A DNA stretch of 64,000 bases, from contig JACCIC010000164.1 in NCBI GenBank assembly GCA_018907035.1, positions 437,001 to 501,000 on the forward strand, written 5' to 3'. How positions within the stretch are numbered: position 1 is the stretch's first letter; each line of letters begins with the position of its first letter. The notes beneath the pieces were generated by a model that was not told where the DNA came from, made no database searches, and saw nothing but the letters and a program-made list of their open reading frames with translations. Positions 25,331 through 39,286 of the stretch are shown one piece after another. Position numbers and translations under genes: made by a program. This DNA comes from Sycobia sp. Sy_11. Lineage: Eukaryota; Arthropoda; Insecta; Hymenoptera; Epichrysomallidae.

Positions 25331-26996
25331 TTTGTAAGGATACATGGAATGGATCTTATTATATACAAATTGTTAAGATATTGTTCACGGCTTGCTGCAA
25401 TTGTCTCAAATGACGCGCGCAATTTTGCTGATGAAGTAATAGCTCATAAAAATTTTTAACATATATTTTTACGTTTTCTTTGTAATTTTTAATATGATTT
25501 TTGGTTTTCAATATTTTGCAAAATTATCTGAAACAGATATTAAAAAAATATCATTGATATAGAAAATCGGATTATCGTATCAGCCAAACGATGTTTAACA
25601 ATATTATATTTATACTATAGTTTATCTATTACGTCAAAAGAAGTTTCAAATTGTTCGTTATTTCAGAATTCAAATTTAAGGCAAATGGGTTATAAATAGG
25701 TTTAAAGCAGAAAAATTAACTTTCAACAACTTCAAAATACATCCAAAATGACAAGACGCTAATCATTCGAAGAGGCAGTGTCAAAAATGTTAGAATTTCA
25801 TAGAATATGATGTCATATACGACGACAAATAATCTCAGATTAATTTAGATAATTTCAAATTATTCGAACGTATTTCAAATAATTTCTTATGGATATAAAC
25901 TATTTCGTATTACTATTTTTGTTTCAAAACCCATGCAGTACTTTCATAATTTTTCAAAGAATTCCTTAAGAAAAGCATATAATTCCACAGAATGAATACA
26001 TAACCCCTCGTTCAATGTAAAGGTCGAAGGTAGGTCATAGTATACAGCATTTTCTCTTTATTTTCTAGCGTTGTTCTGTGTAACTTTTAGACCTCACTTT
26101 TTAGATCTGTATTTTGTTGAAATAATTTTTTTTCGATAAATTTTAGGGATTTTCATACTTCTGACTAGTACACATATATTGTTAACGTATACTTACAAGT
26201 CGCAGCTACTATTTATATGAAATCAATGGAACAATTAGTTACAAAGTTAATTTTCGAAGTTATTTTTTCGAAGTTGCTGAAAAAAATAATGTTTTTGGAC
26301 ATTTGAGCACTATCTTGATTCGAAGAAAACTTAGGATAATTTCAACAGTTCTTATAATTGCAAGAATATTAGCATATTAGTTTCATTGCGTGTAATACGT
26401 ATGACTTCTATACCTTGTTTCCGAGCTACATTTTATCTTTCATAAATAGAATCTCCGTCCTGCAATGCTTTTATCATTTGATTATTTTCTTCAATGTTTT
26501 TGATCGTTGATAATTACAGATTTTTTCCGTAATCTAGATTCACTTTAGATTAAATTTAATATTTCCACCTATTCTATATATATTTATGATTTCGTAAGGA
26601 AATCTGAAGTTTTAAGTATTGCGAAGATTTTTGTATGTAGATATTATTATAATAATCTTCTTACAGCTTAAGAAAACCTTGTTACATAAAAAGTTGTGTT
26701 TAAATTAATTTTGTTTCTAACGAAAGCAGACAAAATTGTTTATTGAAAATAATTATAATAATTATAAATTTAGTATATCTATTTTTGAATGTGTTGCACA
26801 ATTTTGTACAAGCATAAAAAAATGAAATATATTCTTAAAGAAACAAATTAAACATATTTTTCATTTAATTTCAACGAAAATCATCAATTATTGATGCTTC
26901 GTAATATTTGACTAAAATATTATAGTATATAAAAAACTAAAATTAATCGTCTCTTCCTTCGCCCAGTATCTCATTTGACATTTTGGCGCAACTTAC

Positions 26997-27091
26997 GAAC
27001 CTCCTCCATCGAATTTTGCACGGTACTTCCACATCAAATATCCATCAGGGTTCCGTTCCATCGTCTCAGATTCATTAGTGATCAAGCATTG
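26997..27091 (-). CDS. Candidate internal exon, unknown protein
   Basis: A 95-nt segment on the - strand lies between an acceptor (TATATATTAG|C at 27092) and a perfect donor (TTC|GTAAGT at 26996-26991). It is open in one frame as 31 codons plus two bases, including ERNPDGYLMWKYRAKFDGGG. The composition is protein-like, unlike typical translated AT-rich DNA. I recognise no family and see no partner exon with confidence. It may belong to a long-intron gene on the - strand, or be chance. Confidence 0.3.
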
Positions 27092-28359
27092 CTAATATAT
27101 ATGTATACGGCTGCGATGCGCGAAATCAATGAGCGACTGCAAGGAGAGTCCCGATCGCAAATATATTTACAGCATTCATTTTCATATGCCTCCCTATACT
27201 TATATGTATGCTCTATGCACACACGCTGAACAAATAAGTGTATCGAAGGCCGGATATCACGTGCACGATGCGAGATTTTTGCGCTTTCCACGCGCGCGCG
27301 CGTGCTCATCGTAGTAAATTATACGATGTGCCAGCTTATGGCATCCGTCGTCATCAGCTGACGCCAGCCTGTAAATTGTTTCGCACCTCTGTTATACGCA
27401 CATCAACATCGACTGGCGGGACAGGTAATAAAGAAATATATAAATATTTTTCCATCCTCCAGATCTGTCTTGTGTTTTTAAGTCATTCATTTCTATAACT
27501 GTCCGTATACAAAGGAAAAACAAAAAACAAAGAAATAATAATAAACGCGGACTTTTCCAAAATTACCGTTCGCGCGGTTCGCATAATGATCAGTATATAT
27601 ATATATTGCTAGTACCTTGAACCCGCTTACTTCAACGCCTCTTTTTTAATGCCTTTGTTTTGACCGAGAGAGGCTTCTTAACATATAGGCAAGTGGCACG
27701 TATACAAAGCGCTATAAATTTAATTCTCTCTATGACGCTGGTCTGATGATTGCATTATTCAGAAACGAGACGAGGATTTTGAAACTTAGTCTATCTTATG
27801 CGATTTAATTTTTAACGATCACCACACTTGTCAATGTTAATCCTATAAATTTATGTATTCAGTATTGAGTGTATACCGGTTTCCAAACCAACTCAAAGTT
27901 TATAATATGGTAAAAATAATTTTTTTCTTACGAGGATCCATTTATAATGCAATTGCAGTGAAATTAAAAGTTATATTTTTATATGTTTTAGCGTATATTT
28001 TTTCAGATTTAATATAATCCTAAAAATATTATCTTACTGTTATTTTATTTATCTTGTGGTTTGTTTTTGGATTATTATTAATTATTTTTTATTTATTAAT
28101 TTCTTTCAATAAATGAGATTAACTAATATTTTTGTTAAAATATCTTTATTTTTTACTTATATGTATGATTCTTATTATATAAACTGGAATCGAGAACGAT
28201 GGATTTGATAATCCTTGCCTATAATATAATAAAAACTAATAAATATTTTCTTCCTTCTGACAGACTTTTTAAAATAATAGAAGTATAGCATCAGTTCCAC
28301 TGTCCTTGCTGATAATCACCTCGTAGAGTCTGAAAAAAGAAAACCGTACTACTAAAAAA

Positions 28360-28606
28360 TAATGAAAATAATGAATGTGTGTGCGTGTGCGTACGTGGGT
28401 AGGAGAGGGGGGTGGACAGTCGTAGGTTCAAGGCTGCTGGATAGCTCGAGTTCGATTTCCGTCAAATGAAATTTCGGAATCACTTTACAAAAAAATGTTT
28501 TCCAATTTTTCGAGAGACCGGTAACTAAGGCCGTTACTTTATATGTCTTAAAAAAAGGATTATGTAATCCATATAATATTTAATAAATAAATAAATAAAT
28601 AAATGT
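28360..28606 (+). mobile_element. Possible retroposon 3' end (SINE/LINE-like)
   Basis: The segment holds two matches or near matches to a Pol III B box (GTTCAAGGC at 28426-28434 and GTTCGATTT at 28451-28459). It runs through moderately GC-rich sequence into a tail of AAAT units at 28584-28603. AATGTG occurs on both sides and could be a short target duplication. Such a tail is typical of retroposed elements, but no family is recognised. Confidence 0.3.
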
Positions 28607-28935
28607 GATATTGTTCGTATAGGTTAATCTTACTACCCCCACCATCAATTTACCGAATCTAAGTTAATCGATCTGCTTCGTCCAACTTTTCATAACGCTT
28701 CGACTCATTATCAGGGACGAACCAAAGCGTTTCGAAACGTTAGACAAAGCAAATACATAGAATCGATAAATTTGATGGTGAGAACAGTCTGACTTCTCTC
28801 TAAATAAGTACGGTATATTATTGTATAAAGTCTGTAAGACCAACTAAAATAGTTGTTAGTTTAGTTTACAACAGTCGACGTAAGTAAACTTTTACTTAAT
28901 AAATATAATATAATAGAATTAAATTGCTGACACCT

Positions 28936-28938
<3 letters not shown>

Positions 28939-28986
<48 letters not shown>
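28939..28986. repeat. (AT)n microsatellite
   Basis: Uninterrupted AT array. Confidence 0.95.
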
Positions 28987-28989
<3 letters not shown>

Positions 28990-29669
28990 GCCACGATAAG
29001 AAAACTATATACCTAATATTTTGAAATCACATTAAAAAACAATAAAAACACAAAAACGAGTTCGGATTTATACGGTTCGATAAAAAGATGTCTATTAAAC
29101 AATAATAAATAAAATAATATGAAATAATTTTACGAGCTTGAAGAAGCTTAATTCTTGTATAGTCGTACACGCTCCTTTAATTTGATACATCATATTACTA
29201 ATATTGTTCACAAATTTATTTCTTTTCTGCTCGAAAAGTATAATCAATGTTTTAATGATCTTTTACTTCAAAATAATTCTCAAATTCAATAAAAACCAGT
29301 AAAATCCAAACGGAAATATAGGACTGAAATTAATTACATAGTCATACCGTGTACGATTAGATTTGCGAACTGTGCAAGTACGTGGATATGTTTTGTGTAT
29401 TATCAACTTTGTGTCCGAAAAATTCAATATATAACCACAAGGATATTCATTAAATTTATCTCAATAATAAATTATGTTATTGCTCATGCGCGCATCAGAC
29501 ACTTGATTTGTCATTAAAAAGTATCGGTAATAAAAAATAAAAACAACAACAATAATAACACGCAGCGAATGGTGTGCCGGTTAGCATATACAAATACACG
29601 TATTATACGATGTATGCGATACTTATCTCGCTTGTTTTTCAAATCGCTAAAAATATAGAAAAATAGCGC

Positions 29670-29719
29670 TCCCTCTCTCTCTCTCCCTCTCTCTCTCTCC
29701 CTCTCCCTCTCTCTTTCTC
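29670..29719. repeat. (CT)n microsatellite
   Basis: CT array broken by CCC units. Confidence 0.95.
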
Positions 29720-30400
29720 CCCCAAATTTAGTTGGTACAAGAAAGTGTATTTTAGAATTTCGATTATATATATAAATATGTATACGTAAGAGGCTACGTG
29801 TTGTCGAGCACGAATTAGTTATTTTACAAAAAATAAAAACGGAAAGGGGGCTATTCGATGAGATTTGCTTATTAAATCTTACTTTTTTAGCATTCGTAAT
29901 AGTGAACATTGAATTTCCTTATGCCATTTACATTGTTTACGCTTCGGATACAAATATTTTATCCATACGTAATATAGTATGTTGCAAGAATCGTTGACTT
30001 TTTGCTCATTCAAAGAGCTTTCTCATGAAAAACAAGCCATAAAAATATATAAAATTGTAAATAAGAATTAATTAATTAACGAGTAAAAAACAGTTATGTT
30101 TATAATAAAAAAAATTATGGTATGCGCTTAGAATATTTATATATAAATTTAATAAAATAATTTTACGATTGTATTATAATTAATTATAATTATAATAAAT
30201 TCTTAAACATAATTTTATTTTTTCAAATTTGATTTTATTCAGTATAGCTAGATTACTTTTTTTACGAAAATCCTTTCTTTTGATACCATACTTGAAGCAA
30301 AAAACATTTCATTAAGTAGTTATTCTCAATTCAAGTTCAGCCAATTTGATGCGCGTCAGTATAGTTGGTCAAATATTTCTTATTGCCTCCTTTGTTTCAG

Positions 30401-30580
30401 GGGGCAATTAAGACAAAAAACTTCCTAGAATTCATTTTGATGACAATTGGAATTACCTCGCTTAGTTCGGTCGCAATGTGTGATGCAAATGTCGTGAATC
30501 CGCTCCTTGCGAATTTACAAACAACTCCTAACCGATCTTGTACAAATGATTGCTCTTATATGCGAAGCTTAGACGATTAA
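30401..30580 (+). CDS. Candidate terminal exon of a small protein
   Basis: A good acceptor (CCTTTGTTTCAG, ending 30400) opens a phase-0 frame of 59 codons to TAA at 30578-30580. AATAAA follows at 30654-30659 with a T/G-rich element after it. Within the frame, ATG at 30440 starts MTIGITSLSSVAMCDANVVN, which resembles a short signal peptide, and the tail holds two Cys (SCTNDCSYMRSLDD). It could be a short secreted peptide, or the last exon of a gene whose upstream exons I cannot identify. No family recognised. Confidence 0.3.
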   Translation, partial: GAIKTKNFLEFILMTIGITSLSSVAMCDANVVNPLLANLQTTPNRSCTNDCSYMRSLDD

Positions 30581-32078
30581 AATCGCATTTATAATCCTTA
30601 CGTTTATAAAAAAATGCATGTAATTAATTCTGACAAACATTCTCTGTACAGTCAATAAAATTTTGTTTTCTTCTTTCTACAAATACCGTTTCGTTAATTC
30701 GACAGATTATTGTTTTACCCGTGTATATGCGAAAATTGGCTCAGAGGATAGGGGTACCTTGATATTTGTTGAAACGATCTTCCTATTAAGAAGAAAAGCA
30801 AGCAGATTTCAATGATTCTATAGTTGTAAATATATAGCTTTTTCGTCATTATATCGATGAATATACCCGATGCTTATAAAATCAGCCGATAATTGATACT
30901 AATTATAAAACTGTGCATTTCTCCAAAAATATACTACAATTATTCACTTTAGAAAGCTTATTTTGAAAGTAATGAGAGATACCTTGCTTCGTTCGACATG
31001 TAACTGTCCAATGAGTTAAAATATAAAGAGCCACGCGTGTGTCATAATATATTCCCTATTCTCTTCCCTATTTAGTACCAACTAAGTAGATTAATATTTA
31101 CTACACTACATAGCTTTTTGTGATTGGTACTGTGATTACTTATTATAAATAAGCAATCACATATTGTAAATCATCGATCAGTGGATTTTTTTCTTTTTTT
31201 TTTATCAAAGATTGAATATATTAGTTTCAAGAGGAAGAAAATTTTTATTGCACCATTTCCTGAAAATATGCACACTAAAACGTATAGTAATATGCGATAA
31301 AATATATGTAATGCGTAATAACGAGTAGTACATAAATTACTTAAAAGTATATAGTAATTTCAATTGTAAATAAAAGAACTTTACACTATACAATAAAATT
31401 CACTGGCTCGTGTAATAATAAGTAGACTTGCATAAATATATAGCAGTTGTTCTTCTTGCTTGTTTATAAAATGTATGTTACAATACGGACAAACGATCGT
31501 TTTAATGACTCTAAATTTTAAGTTGTTATTCTTACGCTTGAATATATCTAGATATTTTAACGCAGTTTTTAAACGTTTCGCAGTAATTCATATAATTTAA
31601 TCTTTAGAGGATCCGCAGTTTTGAGTTTAAAAGTGATATCACAATATTTATTCATATACGCGTGGACCTAACTATCTTCAATTAAGACTTTCTCTATCAT
31701 GGCGAATAGAGTAGCTAGATCGGTCTTGTAAAACTTCAACTCAAAACTCAAGAAGATTGATATAGTTTTAACCACTTTCAGGTTGGTTGTCGTGACTATT
31801 GCTATCTACCATCCGACAATTTATCACAAATAGGAGTCTTCTTTTAGGACACTCTATAATCGAAAATTTTATTATTCTTAACGATTTTTCTTAGCGTTTA
31901 TTTATACAAGAAAGACAATGAAATCTAGTCTCAAGTGTTATTAAATCTCATGTAAATATATTGATTACGACTATTGCTGCTATTTGACGTATCGGAACAT
32001 TTGAAGAACCATTTCCGAAGTGAGTTCAAGAATGATTGAAGCAAATATTATGCAAGAACAAAGCAGTCTTTGGCTCAG

Positions 32079-32221
32079 GCGGTAAAGGCGTCGCTTTGTT
32101 TATTATATCGTTCATCGCGGTACTTGTAGTTGACGAGTCCAAGGCTAGACTGCTCAACGGCCCGAGCATTCCCGTCCATGGAATTTTTCGGAGGCGCTCT
32201 ATAACACACAGCGTTTGCTAG
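32079..32221 (+). CDS. Candidate exon with a hydrophobic segment, unknown
   Basis: After a TCTTTGGCTCAG acceptor-like site, one frame runs to TAG at 32219-32221. It encodes a hydrophobic run (GVALFIISFIAVLVV) followed by DESKARLLNGPSIPVHGIFR and a basic RRR tail. The layout recalls the start of a secreted precursor with a cleavage site after SKA, but no ATG lies in frame nearby. The opposite strand is also open here, so composition may explain it. Confidence 0.18.
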
Positions 32222-32393
32222 TTTTTCCAACGACGAGACTCGAGGTTGATATAGCTATATGTTATTTATATCTCGGAAAAAAATTATCTATGTCCGCATA
32301 AGAATATTATAAATAAATAAATATATAAATGTATGCGAGTCCGTTTCCGCGACATCGCGTACCATCGAGTATTATTAGAATATTTGGCAAAGC

Positions 32394-32560
32394 TTTTTTC
32401 TGCGAATTTTCTATGATGTACCCATTGGGACGGGCAATCGCGAATCTAAAAAGGATGTCGAAGAGCTCATGATGGCTCTTCTAGTAAAACAGCTTCACCG
32501 TCTCGCGTCGCATTTTGCTACTTTCGCTGCGAATTTTCGTTATGCACCAATTGCAACGGT
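32394..32560. repeat. Diverged direct repeat
   Basis: CTGCGAATTTTC with a following related stretch (CCCATTGGGACGG against ACCAATTGCAACGG) occurs at 32399-32433 and again at about 32527-32559, about 128 bp apart. This looks like an old local duplication. Confidence 0.4.
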
Positions 32561-35539
32561 ATAATTTTTTTAGTGACAGAGCAACTTTGCTCAACAGTAT
32601 TTTGCCATTCACAAAGCTTCAAAATTGTTTAATTGAGAAAAATCTTTTTCGTATTGTGGCTGTTAATTTTTGCTCCGGCATCCCCTTGATTTATATATAT
32701 ATATATATAAACGACACTGTACCTAGCTCTCTTTTTACGTTCAAGTGCGCACGCGACATTCTCTAGCGCACAGACCGGTCAATTAATTATATTATTATAT
32801 TGGCGATCGCGCGCAGCTACGCTTTCTCCTTATAACTAACTATATGATGATATAAGTACTCTCTACAAGGTAGAATCAACAGGAAAACAGTTGGAATATA
32901 ATTTATATACATTAATTTATGCTTGTAAAAAAATACGACCGCCGATCAAAAATTGACTGAATTTCAGCAATCTTTTTCTCTATAATAAATTAAATAATTA
33001 AACCTTCGTAATAATGCGAAGATTGAAAGGATTTGGCAATGATTATATTTCTTTTCAACACATAGAAAAACTTATGTGTAATTGATTTGTCTCAGATCGC
33101 TTAAGTTTATGAAGCATTAAAATATGCTAAACTAACCAATCATCTCCGACGCACATCCTCAATATGGCAATATTGACAGAGATAAACAATTAGTTATGAG
33201 CAACAAATTATTCACATCTTCGGCAATGTAAAATATCAGCGTACAAATAATCTAATCCGATCTTGAAATTTAAGAAAAGAGAACGAGTATTATTTACAAG
33301 GTTAAGAATATGTCATACAGTCAATACGTTATGCACAAAAAGGAAGATCCTCTACAAAGTAACTTGAAAAACAAGATTCTTAGTAAAACTTAAATCCTAA
33401 TCTAATGTGCGATGTATGAAGATGAATGTACGAAGTGAAAAATGCAATTCCATTGGATTTTCATTTTTAACGATACGACCCAATGGAAAAGTAGTAGAAA
33501 ATTTTTCAAAACAATAGGTTTATGAAATATTTTGTAACTATACAGCTGATTACAGAATTGTAAAATCTATATGGCTGGCTTGCATATAATATTGTTGACA
33601 TAAGAATAACATTTGTACATAATAATGAATCTATATACGTATTATCAGCAATTATATACAATCGAAGATATAATCAAAAAATTATATATGCAAATTTGTA
33701 AACAAAATAAATTAATGTAATAAGCAAAAAGATACGATTTTAAATATAAAAATATTAGCAAGACTAAATTCATCTTTGAATTAAAATCGGCGAGTAAAAT
33801 ATCCTCTGTCATCCGAAAAAAATATCCATGAAACATAAATTTTTGTTTCTGTTTTTCTTAACGATACTGTAATTTTCTTGTTTTTGCTTTGAGAAAGATC
33901 CTATCTTTGATCAACAAAATACTTGATTTGCTCTTAATAGTATCTATTTTTCCTTAATAATTAATTTAAGTGCTTTGAATACAGCAACAAATTACGTAAA
34001 TCGTAGATTATAATGGAATAGATTTGCCGATATTCTGCATTGACGAGGCATGAATAAATTGCCGACACGCGTTTATAGATATGGTAACTCTCGAAATAGT
34101 TGATTCTTATGAATAATACGAAAACATATGCAATAAAACTTAATTATTAAAAATAAAAAATTAACGGAAAAATAATCGCTACGTGGTTACTCGCGACAGG
34201 CATTGGATTTAATCAGTTTGTTTGACAATATATCAGCACGAAACGTGCCCTCCTTTCCGTTAACTGCTGTATATCGAGTCGATTGCTCGTTTCAAATTCC
34301 TTATTCTTATTATTATTCTTACGTTTTTGATCTACCTATATAATATATAACTAGTATAACCTAAACCTATCTTAAAATCTACTGTATGTCATAACCGCAC
34401 TCACCGAAAGAAGTATCCCAACTTTTTGTTACATATTGTAAAAATAGTTGACTATTTTTGATATTTTAATAGATGATTCTTAGAGTAAATACCTTTAGGC
34501 AATCGCCATACTCAAAATTTCCTCTGATATGCAGATACGTTCTTATTAGAGAATTATACATTTTCGAAATAACGTAATAGGCGCGTTGATCCATTTTTAT
34601 TTACATTTGTATGATTTGTGCTTGCATTAAAATAATGCAGGGATTCATTTAATAAATAAAATAATCAATAAAAAGCAAGAATATTATAGATACAAATTAA
34701 TCATATCTTTGAGTAATTAGATATATTATTTCTTTCTATTATATTATATACTTCTTACTTTCTATAATATTATTTCTATTCTATTTTATTCAATAATTCT
34801 ATACAATCTAATCTTAGTTACAAAGTGAACGTTAAATTTTTATCTGATATTCTTGTCAAAAACCAATCACAGACATATCAAAATGGATTAGTGCAATTAC
34901 AAAAACCGTTGAGAAATTACTTCCGCTGTTTGGTTGTCGTAACAGGAAGGAACTAGAAACTGTTCAGATTTATATATTGAATTAATTACATTAATAAGTA
35001 TATAGATGCAGTAAAATTACTTTAAAACACGTAAGTTTGCTTTAGAATAACGAATAATGCATCGATCTTCGACTTTTATGCAAATAACAATAACATTTAT
35101 GTATAACGACATACTAATAAGTATATTAGGATAAACACATATCAACGAGCTTTATTCAGTTTTTTCTTTCCAAATAACTAAAAATAACCACGACATGTTT
35201 TTATCAACGCGATGCCGAAGAGCGTTGGGTATGAATGCCAGAATTATGCAATGGTCTCCATATAATAAATTTTTATAGAGGTACATTAAATATTATATCT
35301 TCGTGACTGTGCCTTTTTCAGCAAGGCTCAAAATCGAGTATCTCTATCCGCAAACTTTATGATTATCGCGGTTACAGAAATTATTTACGCGATATGCCAA
35401 CGCTTTTGACACTGTGATATATTATCGTGTACAATATTAAAAAACGTATAGTGGAATTAGATTTTTTTTAAAGGATTTACAAAGCCTCATTTTCAAGGTA
35501 CAATGAATAAGATAATAGAATTTATGAAGCGTAGTATAA

Positions 35540-35640
35540 TAATATGTCGCGCGTGTTACGCGGCGAATTTATTACGCCGATAATGACAAATATTGTCGAT
35601 CATGTGCGTATACGTGACAGCTGTAATCAAAATAAATAAG
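35540..35640. promoter_or_regulatory. Possible enhancer: Caudal/Hox and Meis-type sites
   Basis: TTTATTACG (35568-35576) fits a Caudal/posterior Hox site and TGACAGCTGT (35615-35624) a Meis/Homothorax site with an E-box. Both lie in a short GC-richer patch within A+T-rich DNA. Confidence 0.2.
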
Positions 35641-38600
35641 ATTTTCGCTGTTTTGACTGAATATCATATATATTCTTCTCCTCTGAATAGATCACTTTAA
35701 TTTGATTAGATTATTATTTGCTACCATTGTAATAAATAAATATTAACGTATAAATCTGAATTAATAAATAAAAATTATGAAGAAGCTATCCAAATCTATG
35801 TATTGCAGTTTAAGAAAACTTCATTTTTCTCCGCTACTTTTTATTGTAGTCCTGATGTGTGAAAATTTGAATTGACAATCGTTTAAATTTTTAAAAGATT
35901 GATAATGATTTCGAAAAAAGCTACTGTGCCCGTTAAAAATTTATCATTTGTTATCTTTACGGATCTACTTGGTTCTTACGAAAAGTTTTGTATTACTATA
36001 TACTAACGATTTTACGTTAAAAATGTTTTACCTCGGAACACTATACAAACAAGGTAACGGAAGTAAATAATCTTTTCTTAGGCAGTTCAATAGAAGCCAT
36101 TAAAATTTGAACTAATAAGCATATTAATATTTTGTAAATGCGCGAAACACTTTCACTGATTCCTAATAGATTGCGCATTATCATAAAGATTGTATTTATT
36201 ATATGTTTTCAATATTTAACAGAAACGTGTTATGCTCCAAAAAAATATATGCATTCATGCATGAGAATTCGCTTATTTTAAAATTTTTTGTTTTTTATGT
36301 TTTACTGTTTGTTTTAGACAATAATTTCTTTATACATTCCTACCAGGCGTGTAAGTTTGATCAACAAAAATAATCAGATAATATCATTTTTTTTTCAAGC
36401 AAGTCGAATAAAAATATCATTATCAATGCTTGATAAGGCCGTCTTTTTCCTACATATTCAATTATGTTTGCATGGGCAATTAACATCACTCGGTTGATTA
36501 AAGTTTTATCTTAATCTGCTTGTAAATGCAACAAAATACACTCTAAGTATATGTATATGGATAGATAAATGCAAAGAAAATAAGATTGTTTCAACGACTT
36601 GTTGGTGCTCCGTCGAAAAGAGCAAATTATTCTCTTTGCTTTGTTGATTATTCATTCGATGATAATGGATGCAATTAAAGAAAGTTTGTTAATGAATGTA
36701 ACAATAAAGAGTTCGTTGATCTTTATATTTAACTATATACATATTATTGCATCAGGATCAAATAAATTAAATTTACATCTTTATTGCTTCACGCTTTGTC
36801 CCAGATAAATTATTATCTGAGAAAAACAATTAGCTTATCTTATTTAATAGCCTCAAACTTTTTAAATCATTATTAAAATGATTGTAAACAGTGATCTATC
36901 TATTATTTAATATAGCTATGTAATACTTAATAATAAACCGATTTAAGTGTCATACAATTACATTTGAAATTAATAAACTAAAACTGTATATTTAATTTTG
37001 TATGAATACATTATGTACACCATTAATATGATAATTAAATAAATAATATACTATTAATATAAATTAATGTAAAAATTTAATTATGATATTCACATTCTCT
37101 TTATTCTTGGTGTGTGATAAATTTAGTTGCCAAAAAGAATTACTAGTTTGTTGTAAAATATGCATGTTTGATTCGGTAATTGTAAAATTGAATAATTGTA
37201 ATTTGGTAAATTGAAAAACGCAACAATAGAGATTGTAAGAAGTATCAAATGAATCAAAACATTTATGTACATTAATATAATCATAAAACAAGACCTTTTT
37301 AAAAATAAATTCGGTAATCTTACTATTATATGAAAAGACAGCATTGTTTGTTTGTTCACAAATGTCTAAAAAGACTTCTTAACCAATTACAAGGATAAAA
37401 AAACTTATGTAGATACAAGATCTGGAATCAATAAGGATTATCTTACGATTAATATTATTTAGGAATCATCGTTTTTCTGCTAATCTATCAAAGGAATCGA
37501 AGATGTATAATATAATAAATTTAATAAAAATAAATCTGCTTCTGAAATATTATTGATTTATTTGAATCCAAATAGTCAATTGTACTAATCTCTCGGGTAA
37601 AATTGAGACAAGAGGAACTGGTACTGTATGCTAAACAACAAAATAGTTATAATATGGCCGTAATCAGAGCAAAACGCTAATGATTTTGTATGCTTTATAA
37701 AAATGAACGACGGCAAACAGTTACTAGAAAATGCAACAAAGAAAAGTCTTACTAGGTGCATTTTTTATTTTTTATTTTTTTAAGATTGAGCCAGGATCAA
37801 AAGTTTTATCTATGATAAGGTGTTATCGTATATATCTAAAGTACTAACAAAATGAAGACAATACGTTTATGCTTTTTTAAATACATTTCACATTGTGTGA
37901 AGATTTATCGTAATGAAAGAAAGAAACGTTTTTGTTTTTTTTTTGTTTGTAAACGATATAAAAATCCATTGAAAAGAATTTGGAAATATCCAACTAAAAA
38001 TACTGACGAATTAATATTGATAATATATAGGAATTCTAAAATCGACTTGACATAATTTATAATCAATATAAAAAACAAACAAATCAACATATCATAATTT
38101 ACTGACGTTTCACAATATAACTTTTTTGAGATTTACAATAACTTTTCAAGAAAAATTTCATATTCATATATGAAAACGTTGTTTTATCAGTAATTTTCTT
38201 TAAATTGAGTACAAATCAGTGATCAATGAACCGAAAATCAAAATCAAATCGATACAATGTTTGAAGAAATCTGTTAAGAATTTAAGTTTAGTGAAAACAT
38301 TATTAACACTTGCCCGGCTCATCAGTTTAAGACGATATTTGATAATTGTTCATTTGATTTTTAATAAGTATTGAACAGTTTTATTTCATTTTGTATAATA
38401 TATAAGAAAATATTTGTCGTCCTATAAGTCCAGTAGATGCCTTAGGGCAAACCCAATACAGATTTTTCATAGTAACAATAATTTTTTAAATTTCAATTCT
38501 CAACAAATTTATTACATAATTTTATTTATTATAATTTGATTGATAAAATTATTGAGTTTCACTTAATTATACGTATACACAAAATTATAAGTGTTGTTTT

Positions 38601-38936
38601 TGTCGATTTATATCATTCTATAATAATAAAATATCATTCTATAATTAAAATGAATTTTTTTATTTTGCCATCCATCTAAAAATGTTGTATCAATTAATAA
38701 GGAGCAATAAGTATATATTTACAACCATTCAAGAACGAAATAAATCCTTTAAAATAGTATGTAAAGAGTTATTTTGTGAGAATCGGATAAATCTAAAGCT
38801 AAAACAAATAGATTAAGCACAATATTGTACTTATTGCATTTTTATACTTATGTATACTGCAAGAAGTTATGTAAACTTGTAGAGCTTGGCATTTCTCGCG
38901 ACTTTTCTGTCAATATCCTAGTTCAAGGATTGCTGG

Positions 38937-38960
38937 CACCAAACCGCGCACCAAACCGCG
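38937..38960. repeat. Tandem 12-mer duplication
   Basis: CACCAAACCGCG occurs twice in direct succession, beside a purine-rich array. Confidence 0.85.
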
Positions 38961-39013
38961 GAACTGCGGCTTTAGACAGGGAGAAAGAGAAAGAGACAAA
39001 TAGAGCGAGAAGT

Positions 39014-39016
<3 letters not shown>

Positions 39017-39055
<39 letters not shown>
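39017..39055. repeat. (GA)n microsatellite
   Basis: GA array in a purine-rich stretch starting near 38977. Confidence 0.95.
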
Positions 39056-39061
<6 letters not shown>

Positions 39062-39224
39062 CAGAGAAGGAAAGATATTTGAGTGAAGCACTAAACAGAT
39101 AAAACAGTCACACTCTCGTGTAGAGGAGTCGAAAAATAAAGAGGCTCTCATTCCTTGCCGCGATCACGTGATTGCTTTCCACCGAAATTCGACATCCAGG
39201 CATAGCAGCTGCGCGCACAGATTG

Positions 39225-39225
<1 letters not shown>

Positions 39226-39284
<59 letters not shown>
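39226..39284. repeat. (AT)n microsatellite
   Basis: Uninterrupted AT array of nearly 60 bp. Confidence 0.95.

Positions 39285-39286
<2 letters not shown>

Larger units (their letters stand above)
31000..38900. other. A+T-rich noncoding stretch
   Basis: About 8 kb with no recognisable gene. It holds only the weak candidate at 32079-32221, the diverged direct repeat and the site cluster at 35540-35640. Confidence 0.55.

Noticed and set aside
36599..36808. 69-codon hydrophobic + frame
   Set aside because: Starts only at TTG and is Ile/Leu-rich as expected by composition.
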